Source: CAVSDF01 sp963726715 (GTDB lineage Bacteria > Bacteroidota > Rhodothermia > Rhodothermales > BA12). From it: DNA of 43,679 bases. The stretch lies in NCBI GenBank assembly GCA_963726715.1, contig CAVSDF010000009.1, forward strand, positions 1 through 43,679, written 5' to 3'. The notes beneath the pieces were generated by a model, which worked only from the letters and a program-made list of their open reading frames with translations, searched no databases and was not told where the DNA came from. Positions 41,441 through 43,679 of this stretch are shown here, in pieces; position 1 is the first letter of the stretch; each line of letters begins with the position of its first letter. The translations under genes and the position numbers were made by a program.

Positions 41441-41862
41441 GGAAGTCGGAGAAGGGGGCGCCGGAGCACATGGGACAAGGATACGGACGGCGCGCGCCGG
41501 AGGGGGCTTTTATTTCGTCACCCCTGTCCTCCGGCCCGCGTGCCCGATGGGTGGAGGTAGCCCCCGACTCCGGTGGTTCTCCCGCACTTTGTGTGGAGCC
41601 CGATGTTGAGTCTGATGAGCGAAATCGCCTGTTCTCGCCTGTGGAAGGGGATTTTGGCCGTCCTGCCTCAAGAGCCGCACGCATTGACGGCGTCGTTCGA
41701 CGCCTCCGTCTCGATCCATCCGCCGTCGGCGTATTGCTGGCGAGGGTGCAAGGGGTTTGGACCACTGGAGCCTCCCTGACTCGATCACACAAAGTGCGGG
41801 AGAACCACGGAGCGGGGCCACATCACTCCACATCTACTGAGCTCTCTCGGCTCCAAACGCCC
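41441..41862. other. Divergent spacer holding the MITE-like element
   Basis: Between the PID-CTERM-like gene (minus) and the SEC-C gene (plus). It is occupied mainly by the inverted-repeat element at 41573-41808. I see no gene in it; the open frames crossing it have no family features. Confidence 0.45.
41573..41808. mobile_element. MITE-like element with perfect 23-bp inverted repeats
   Basis: 41573-41595 and 41786-41808 are exact inverse copies of a 23-base end beginning GTGGTTCTCCCGCACTTTGT. The 190-base interior encodes nothing recognisable. The end sequence is reminiscent of ISL3-type inverted repeats, which I cannot verify. No clear target duplication is seen; the flanks themselves (CTCCG and CGGAG) extend the inverted similarity imperfectly. 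Confidence 0.7.
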
Positions 41863-43360
41863 GTGGCGAAGACGTCCAAGTCAAGCCCCCCATCCACCGC
41901 GGGGAGGGGGTCACAGATACCGAGCGTTACCTCCTCTCCCTCTGCGACCGGACGTTCCTGTCCCTCTGGTCCTACCCTAGCGTGCACCGAGATCAAGGCG
42001 GGGGAAAAGAGGTCGCCGATCTTCTGGTCGTGTTCGGCGACGATGTCATCGTCTTCTCAGACAAGGACTGCGCATTCCCCGATTCGGGCGACCCTGTCCT
42101 TGACTGGCGGCGGTGGTTTAAACGCGCCGTCTGGAAGGCGGCAGAGCAGGCATGGGGCGCCGAACGGTGGATTCGCACGCACCCCGACCGCCTCTACCTC
42201 GACCCCGACTGCACTGAGCCGTTCCCGCTCGATCTCCCGCCACCCGACCGTGCCCGGTTTCACCACGTCGTCGTCGCACACAATGCCGTCGAACCGTGCC
42301 GCCGGTACTACGGAGGCGGGAGTGGAAGCTTCATCATCAACAATCAAGTCGTCGGCGACGACCACTACGCAGACCCGGGCCTAGCCGCAGGCCCGTTCGT
42401 AGTCGGTGATCTCGACCCTCGCAAGGGATTCGTTCACGTGTTCGAGGACGCGTCGCTCAACGTCCTCCTGAGCACCCTCGACACCGTCGCCGACTTCACC
42501 GCGTACCTCCGCAAGAAGGAGCACGCCCTTCGGTCCGGCCTATCCGTGATGGTGCCGGGAGAGGAAGAACTGCTTGCCCGGTACCTCGCCAACCTTGATG
42601 CCGATGGCGATCATGGGTTTGATGTCCCAGACAACTTCACCGGCTTCAGCATGGACGAGGGGCGCTGGGCCCGGTTCTCACGGTCTCCCGAGCGCCATGC
42701 CCAACGTGAAGCCGACCGCGTGAGTTACGTTTGGGACACTCTCATCGAGAGGTTCAACGGACACATCATCGGCGGGCGATACTACCATGCGACAGACCCA
42801 ACTCCTCGGGTTCGCGAGCGCATCATCCGCTTCCTCGCAGCCGAGTCGCGCTTCCGGCGCCGTTTCCTCGGACGCTCAATCAGAGACCTCGTCCTGAAGC
42901 ATCCCAAGGACAGAGTTGATTGGAAGGCAGCCCGGGTCATTCCTCCGCGACAGCCGGGCGAACCGCATTACGTGTTTTTGGTCTTCGACCCCACCGTCCT
43001 ACTGCAAGAGCGACGACGAATACCGAGAGGGGCGCGGCAACTACCTCGAAGGCTACTGCCTCGCCGTCAAGCACGTCTTCCCCGACGCAGAGGACATTAT
43101 TGGCATTGCGTGCTCATCGCCCTACAGCAGTGACCACTCTGAGGACAGTCTCTGGCTTGACGCACGCGAATGGACTCCAGAGATGGCAGCAGAAGCTGCT
43201 TTTTTCCCACAAGGGGGTTGGCCTGCTCACGGAGATAACGCAGTATCGGACGCATGAGAGCGAGTATCCAGGAATCCCAAGTCTCTCGAAGAACCCCCGT
43301 AACAAACCGTGCCCGTGCGGGAGCGGTCGGAAGTACAAGCAGTGCCATGGACGAACCTGA
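41863..43360 (+). CDS. SEC-C-motif protein with possible PD-(D/E)xK-like nuclease domain
   Basis: About 498 residues across frame breaks near 41890 (a C-run), 43005 and 43200. The N-terminal part reads ERYLLSLCDRTFLSLWSYP, then GGGKEVADLLVVFGDDVIVF and SDKDC. The spaced E, D and D-x-K within predicted beta-strands resemble a PD-(D/E)xK nuclease core (inference). The middle (42420-42960) is alpha/beta with FVHVFEDASLNVLLSTLDTV and YYHATDPTPRVRERII. The C-terminus is a SEC-C zinc-binding motif, NPRNKPCPCGSGRKYKQCHG, as found at the end of SecA and of many unrelated small proteins. GTG 41863 is a provisional start. I do not recognise a named family. GC is lower than in its neighbours. Its position beside a broken restriction gene and mobile elements suggests, but does not show, a defence role. 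Confidence 0.65.
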
Positions 43361-43679
43361 GGTGTCGACTACACTCCCGACCGGCAAGTCGTCCCTGAAC
43401 GATGGAGCCAGTGCTACACAGAACACGCGAATCGGTTCGGCCCGCGAGACTTACTCCTGAGCAGGCTTCGATGGGCTGAACAAGACCGTACATCGGATCG
43501 AATGTGAAGCGCGGCGGCCTCTATCTTGGGCGCCTGTTCTTCTCAACGCTGATCCGCGTTCCGAAATACGTTCCGAAGCCCCGCGCGGCGTTGCGTTCTG
43601 TTGCGTGATGGAGGCCAGAAGACGACCAACGAGAAAGGCCCCGAAACCGCGCTGGGGGCGCAGAATCGGGGCGTTTGGG
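43361..43679. other. Right-edge sequence without a recognised gene
   Basis: A 37-codon overlapping frame (ATG 43348 to TGA 43460) is present but has no family features. The rest shows only a short tandem GTTCCGAA pair (43557, 43571) and the hairpin at 43638-43672. Confidence 0.35.
43638..43672. terminator. Hairpin near the right edge
   Basis: GCCCCGA (43638-43644) and TCGGGGC (43666-43672) pair, with an inner GCGC/GCGC stem. AAAG precedes and GTTT follows, which resembles a weak bidirectional terminator. Confidence 0.4.

Noticed and set aside
43348..43460. Small overlapping gene after the SEC-C protein
   Set aside because: 37 codons overlapping the SEC-C stop, without family features or a credible initiation signal.

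Overview
This is a window of roughly 70 % GC or more from a bacterium that is most likely a member of the Rhodothermota/Bacteroidota (Rhodothermales-like). I infer this from four proteins ending in type IX secretion (T9SS) C-terminal sorting domains, a hybrid two-component regulator with Reg_prop/Y_Y_Y sensor, histidine kinase, receiver and AraC output in one chain, a PID-CTERM-like small protein, and the near absence of Shine-Dalgarno sequences. The consensus carries many single-base indels: guaA alone needs about five frame corrections although its total length is normal. Most 'broken' genes here are therefore probably intact in the organism, and the coordinates below span the whole gene across the frame breaks.

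Layout. 1-1104: an IS701-type insertion sequence whose left end is the first base of the window; it interrupts a small glycine-zipper membrane protein gene (remnant to 1443). 1593-11482: a housekeeping/metabolic block with GMP synthetase (guaA), a secreted metallopeptidase/TolB-propeller/beta-barrel protein, a PhzF-family isomerase (minus), class 2-like dihydroorotate dehydrogenase (pyrD), an SDR oxidoreductase (minus), a thioredoxin-reductase-like flavoprotein and a small unknown protein. 11565-11741: tRNA-Gly(GCC) on the minus strand with its own promoter and terminator. 12090-16338: the hybrid regulator. 16339-17283: a non-coding block with a perfect hairpin repeat, a MITE-like inverted repeat and repeated TGTCAC boxes. 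17284-34231: three consecutive genes for T9SS-exported surface proteins, led by a giant of about 4,200 residues (LamG, fibronectin-like and FG-GAP-like modules), then a cohesin-like protein and a protein with four copies of an unnamed repeat plus dockerin and cohesin modules. I read this as a regulated surface-adhesion or scaffold locus.

34294-43679: an accessory region with a REP-like repeat, a RecD-like helicase (minus), an intergenic palindromic-repeat cluster, an MmeI-like type IIG/IIL restriction-modification gene cut off just after its SAM-binding motif and joined in frame to the tail of a tyrosine recombinase, an inverted transposase remnant, a fourth T9SS protein whose N-terminal part is strikingly AT-rich, a PID-CTERM-like small protein with a clear terminator, a 236-bp MITE-like element with perfect 23-bp inverted repeats, and a SEC-C-motif protein with a possible PD-(D/E)xK-like nuclease core. 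This end looks like a rearranged defence/mobile-element island.

The strongest candidates for undescribed biology are the three-gene T9SS cohesin/dockerin array with its six-copy unnamed domain, and the SEC-C/nuclease-like gene beside the truncated restriction enzyme.
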